This document shows positions 60,580 through 64,000 of a stretch of DNA of 64,000 bases, piece after piece. This DNA comes from CAYUZU01 sp964448675. GTDB taxonomy: Bacteria > Planctomycetota > Phycisphaerae > UBA1845 > Fen-1342. A program made the position numbers and the translations under genes. The notes under the pieces were generated by a model. The model saw only the letters and a list, made by a program, of their open reading frames with translations. It had not been told where the DNA came from and searched no databases. How positions within the stretch are numbered: position 1 is the stretch's first letter; every line of letters begins with the position of its first letter. The stretch covers positions 1 through 64,000 of the forward strand of contig CAYUZU010000016.1 in assembly GCA_964448675.1 (NCBI GenBank), given 5' to 3'.

Positions 60580-63500
60580 GCTTCGCTGTCGGCCGGCGCC
60601 GGCGTTGTCTCGCCACCGAATGCCCCCACGATGCGCTCCTGAAGACGTTGGTTGAGGCTGTAGACGACGGGAATGATCAGCAGCGTCAGGCCGGTCGTCG
60701 CGAGCAGGCCGGCGGCGACGGCCACGCCCAGCGGCGCGCGCGACGTCCCGCCCGCACCGAACCCCACCGCGATCGGCAGCAGCCCGAGCACGGTGGAAAT
60801 CGTCGTCATGATGACCGGACGAAAGCGGATCCGGGCGGCCTCCTTCGCGGCGTCCACCGCATCGCGCCCCGCGCGTGTCAGCGTGTTGGCGTAATCGACC
60901 AGCAGAATCGCGTTCTTGGTCGCCATGCCCGCCAGCATGATCAGTCCGATGAACGAGAAGATGTTGAACGACATTCCGACCAGCCACAGCGCACCGAACG
61001 CCCCCACGCCGGCCAGCGGCAAGGTCAACAGAATGGTGAACGGGTGGATGAACGACTCGAACTGCCCGGCGAGCACCAGGTAGACGAACACGATCGAGAA
61101 CACCAGCGCGATCGTCAGGTAGTAAAACGACTCGCGAAAGTCCTCGGTCCGGCCGGCAACCGCGTAGGACGTGTCCGCCCCCAGGTTCTCCGCGAAGTGC
61201 GCCTCCAGCCCGCGCAAGGCCTGGCCGAGGGTCACGTCCGGTGGACTCGCCGCGGAGATCGTCGCCGACCGCAGCCGGTTGTAGTGGTGGATCGCGCTGG
61301 GACCGACCGCCTCTTCATGCCGCACGAGATTGCCCAGGGACACGAGCTGACCGTGCCGGTTGCGGACGTACAGCAGATCCAGCGCCGCTGGCACCATCTG
61401 CCCCTTGCCGATGATCTCGGGGATGACCTCGTAGCGCTCCGCGTTGCGCTCGATTTCGGAGATGTCCGGCTCGCCGAGCAGGTAGCGCAGCGTGTTGGCG
61501 ATTTCGGCCACGGTGACGCCCATCTGGCTGGCCTTGTCGCGCTGGATCCACACGTCCACCTGCGGCTTGTTCATCTTCAGGTCCGAGTTGACGCCCAGGT
61601 ACGCGGGCTGCTGCCGCATCCAGGCCATGATGTCGGCCTGCTCCCGGGCGAGGGCCGCCAGGTCCGGCTGCTGCAGCACGACCTGCAGCGCCGCCCCGCG
61701 CGCCAGCCCAAGCCCCGGCTCGACCGCGTACGCCTCGCCGCCGGCCAGCAACGCCAGGCGCTCACGCAATCCCTGCACGATGTCCACCTGCGCCCGCGTG
61801 CGCTCGCCACGCGGCACCAGCCGCACGAACACGATGCCCTCGTTCACGCGGCCCGGGCCGGCGGTGCGTGCCAGGCCGATCGCGAGGAAGAAGTGCTTCA
61901 CTTCCGGCGTGGCCGACAGCACGTCCTCGATCTCGCGCGCGTAGGCGTCGGTGTGGCGCAGCGTCGCGCCCTCGGGCGTCTCGAAGCGGATGAGAAACTG
62001 CGAGCGGTCGATCGGCGGTGTGAACTCCTGCGGCAGATCGCGCACCGTCAGCACCATCAGCACCAGCGCCGCCACGCCCACCAGGATCGTTGCGAGCCGG
62101 TGATGAAAGGCGCGCTCGACAATCCAGGCGTACCCGGCCTCGATGCGCTCGAGAGCGTCCTCGGACCACTGGTACACCCGATTCGGCTGCTCGGGTACGC
62201 GCAGAAACCGCGCACAGAGCATCGGCGTCAACGTGAGCGCCGCGAACGTCGAGGCGAACACCGTTACGGCAACCGTCAGGCTGAACTCGAAGAAGAAGCG
62301 GCCGATGAGTCCCGCGGTGAACGCGACCGGGATGAACACCGCCGCCAGCGACAGCGTGTTGGCGATGTTCGGGAACGCGACGCGGCCAGTGCCCTTGCGC
62401 GTCGCCTCCGGCGCGGCCGCGCCCTGCTCCATGTTGCGGTAACTGCTCTCGAGCACGATGACGGCGTCGTCAATCACGATGCCGATCGCGAGAATCAGTG
62501 CCAGCAGCGTCAGCACGTTGAGGCTGAAACCGAGGAGGTAGATGATCGCCAGCCCGCCCAGCAATGAGACGGGAATCGCCACGGTGGTGATGATCGTGCC
62601 CCGCAGGCTGCGCAGGAAGCCGAGCACGACCAGCATGACCAGCCCCGTGGCGAGGAACACCGTCACGACCAGGTCACGAACGCTCTGCTTGATGTAGATC
62701 GAGTTGTCGGTGGCGACCGTGTGCTGCAGACCCGCCGGGAAGTCGGCGGCGAGCCTCTGCATGCGCTGCCGGACGGCGTCCGCAAGGGCCACCGTGTTGG
62801 CGTCGGTCTGCTTGACCACGCCCAGCCCCACCGTGAGCCTCTGCTTGAAACGCGCTGTCTGGCGGTCGTTCTCCACACCGGCGACGGCCCGGCCCACGTC
62901 GCCGATGCGCACCACCGCCCCGTCGCGCGACGTGATGATCAGGTTGTTGAGCGGCTCGGCCGCGGCGAACTGGCCGCGCGTCTTGACGAGGAACTCGCGG
63001 TGTTCGCTCTCGATGCGCCCGGACGGGATCTTCACGTTGTTGGCGCGAATGGTCCGGACGACGTCCTGCACCGTCACGCCGTGGGCCGCGAGGCGCGCCG
63101 GGTCGAGCCGCACGCGGACGGCATAGAGGCGCTCGCCGCCGATGAGGACCTGCCCCACCCCGCGGATGTTCTCCAGGCGCTCCTTGAGCGTCTCGTCCGC
63201 GTAGCGCGTCAGCCGGACGGCGTCCCAGCGCTCGTCGCCGGTGAGCGCGATCCACATGATCGGCTGGGCGTCGGGGTCGAGCTTGCGGACGATCGGCGCT
63301 TCGATGCTGTCCGGGAGTTCGCGCGCCGCGCGGTCGACGCGGTCGCGGACGTCCTGGGCCGCAACGTCGATGTCACGCCACAACTCGAATTCGGCCGTGA
63401 CCGTGGCGACCTCCTCGCGCGCCGTCGACTCCAGCCGCTTGAGCCCTTCGATCGTGTTGATCCGTTCTTCGAGCGGTTCGACAACCTCGGTCTCGATCAC

Positions 63501-63668
63501 CTCGGGCTCGGCGCCGGGCAGCACCACGTTGACACTGACGATGGGGAACTCGATATCGGGGTTCTCGCGAATCGGCAGCTGGAAATAGGCGTAAAGCCCG
63601 AAGATGGCCACGATGATGAAGACCACCAGCGTCAGCACCGGCCGGCGAATACAGAAGCTCCAGATCAT
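60576..63668 (-). CDS. RND efflux permease (AcrB/HAE1 type)
   Basis: 1030 residues, full length. Twelve membrane helices in two similar halves: the N-terminus MIWSFCIRRPVLTLVVFII, PIRENPDIEFPIVSV, TM4 region with IGIVIDDAVIVLE containing the proton-relay DD, and a late FIGLIMLAGMATKNAIL-type helix. Belongs to the hydrophobe/amphiphile efflux group that exports drugs or metabolites with an adaptor and outer-membrane channel. The periplasmic adaptor gene overlaps its start by 4 bases. The outer-membrane component is not in the window. Confidence 0.93.
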   Translation of the reverse strand: MIWSFCIRRPVLTLVVFIIVAIFGLYAYFQLPIRENPDIEFPIVSVNVVLPGAEPEVIETEVVEPLEERINTIEGLKRLESTAREEVATVTAEFELWRDIDVAAQDVRDRVDRAARELPDSIEAPIVRKLDPDAQPIMWIALTGDERWDAVRLTRYADETLKERLENIRGVGQVLIGGERLYAVRVRLDPARLAAHGVTVQDVVRTIRANNVKIPSGRIESEHREFLVKTRGQFAAAEPLNNLIITSRDGAVVRIGDVGRAVAGVENDRQTARFKQRLTVGLGVVKQTDANTVALADAVRQRMQRLAADFPAGLQHTVATDNSIYIKQSVRDLVVTVFLATGLVMLVVLGFLRSLRGTIITTVAIPVSLLGGLAIIYLLGFSLNVLTLLALILAIGIVIDDAVIVLESSYRNMEQGAAAPEATRKGTGRVAFPNIANTLSLAAVFIPVAFTAGLIGRFFFEFSLTVAVTVFASTFAALTLTPMLCARFLRVPEQPNRVYQWSEDALERIEAGYAWIVERAFHHRLATILVGVAALVLMVLTVRDLPQEFTPPIDRSQFLIRFETPEGATLRHTDAYAREIEDVLSATPEVKHFFLAIGLARTAGPGRVNEGIVFVRLVPRGERTRAQVDIVQGLRERLALLAGGEAYAVEPGLGLARGAALQVVLQQPDLAALAREQADIMAWMRQQPAYLGVNSDLKMNKPQVDVWIQRDKASQMGVTVAEIANTLRYLLGEPDISEIERNAERYEVIPEIIGKGQMVPAALDLLYVRNRHGQLVSLGNLVRHEEAVGPSAIHHYNRLRSATISAASPPDVTLGQALRGLEAHFAENLGADTSYAVAGRTEDFRESFYYLTIALVFSIVFVYLVLAGQFESFIHPFTILLTLPLAGVGAFGALWLVGMSFNIFSFIGLIMLAGMATKNAILLVDYANTLTRAGRDAVDAAKEAARIRFRPVIMTTISTVLGLLPIAVGFGAGGTSRAPLGVAVAAGLLATTGLTLLIIPVVYSLNQRLQERIVGAFGGETTPAPADSEA

Positions 63669-64000
63669 GGCCGGTGCGCCTCCGTCGGACGGGTCGCCCG
63701 CCGTGTCGCGGGGCGCGTCGTGGCGGCGCTGCCGCTCTCACGCCGAACGACCCGGACGGTATCGCCGTCCTGCAGCCGCATGTGACCGGTGCGGACCACC
63801 TCGTCGCCGGGCCGAATCCCGGCAGCGACGGCGACGCGGCCCGGCGCGCGCAGATCGATCTCGATGTCGCGCCGCCGCGCCCGGTTCCCTTCCACCACGA
63901 ACACCACGTACCCGGTGCGCAAACTGACGAGACACTCTTCCGGTACGACCGGCCGGTCGGCATGTGTCGCCGTCACGACCTCCGCCTGCACGAACGCCCC
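63665..64000 (-). CDS. RND periplasmic adaptor (MFP), C-terminal part
   Basis: The last 111 residues of a membrane-fusion adaptor; the gene runs off the window's end. The part visible has the MFP C-terminal domain: VPEECLVSLRTGYVVFVVEGNRARRRDIEIDL..RVAVAAGIRPGDEVVRTGHMRLQDGDTVRVV. It ends TGA overlapping the RND permease ATG, so translation is coupled. It would link the permease to an outer-membrane channel. Confidence 0.88.
   Translation of the reverse strand, partial: GAFVQAEVVTATHADRPVVPEECLVSLRTGYVVFVVEGNRARRRDIEIDLRAPGRVAVAAGIRPGDEVVRTGHMRLQDGDTVRVVRRESGSAATTRPATRRATRPTEAHRP

Overview
This window is GC-rich, gene-dense chromosomal DNA that most likely comes from a member of the Planctomycetota, possibly Phycisphaerae-like. 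I infer this from the gene families, not from a marker gene: a PEP-CTERM/HAF-repeat exported protein, a DUF4091-DUF1080 sugar-processing protein, a membrane Ser/Thr kinase paired with an FHA protein, MttB-type methyltransferases, a CheB-CheR-PAS fusion, multi-BON and PRC-barrel exported proteins and an N-type ATPase. I see no rRNA, tRNA, CRISPR array, prophage or insertion sequence.

Layout. 0-4 kb (minus): kinase and FHA protein. 4.4-5.5 kb (plus): PEP-CTERM protein. 5.6-15.4 kb (minus): a corrinoid methyl-transfer operon (MetH-type activation protein, two MttB-family methyltransferases, a pterin methyltransferase, a corrinoid protein), then a SAM methyltransferase and two tandem asparagine-synthetase-like genes, one lacking the nucleophilic Cys. 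15.5-23.7 kb: MarR regulator, DUF4091/DUF1080 protein, small membrane proteins, a lipoprotein hydrolase, nrfHA for nitrite reduction to ammonium, and a small rhodanese whose frame is crossed by a UGA exactly where relatives carry Cys, a strong selenoprotein candidate. 23.7-30.4 kb (minus): four-gene sensory operon (CheB-CheR-PAS, PAS-Zn, histidine kinase, NarL-type regulator). 31-34.7 kb: CBS protein, cation/proton antiporter, six-BON exported protein. 34.9-39.4 kb (plus): seven-gene operon (phosphoribosyltransferase, hydrolase, CDP-alcohol phosphatidyltransferase, DUF2267, HPF-like fusion, two membrane proteins). 39.4-43.6 kb (minus): sufE, sufS, a three-rhodanese protein and an epimerase. 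44-47.6 kb: cytochrome P460, aldo/keto reductase, cupin, DUF5335, HEAT-like protein. 47.8-49.5 kb: a minimal SufC/SufB-like pair. 49.6-57.7 kb: PRC-barrel protein and an N-ATPase operon in the order D-C-Q-R-B-E-F-A-G. 57.9-60.6 kb: DUF1269 protein and a CopB-type copper ATPase. 60.6-64 kb (minus): RND efflux permease and the C-terminal end of its adaptor.

The main unifying observation is a 38-bp element placed upstream of twelve genes or operons between 15.4 and 57.9 kb, on both strands and including three divergent pairs. It consists of four 5-bp units at an exact 11-bp pitch (NTTAC-like, then three of TTCAG/GTCAG/TTCAC type). It looks like the head-to-tail operator of an OmpR/PhoB-family response regulator. 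The proposed regulon includes the corrinoid operon, the UGA-containing rhodanese, BON and PRC proteins, the phosphoribosyltransferase operon, cytochrome P460, the SufCB-like pair, probably the N-ATPase, and the DUF1269/CopB pair. The regulator is not in this window; the only response regulator here is NarL-type.
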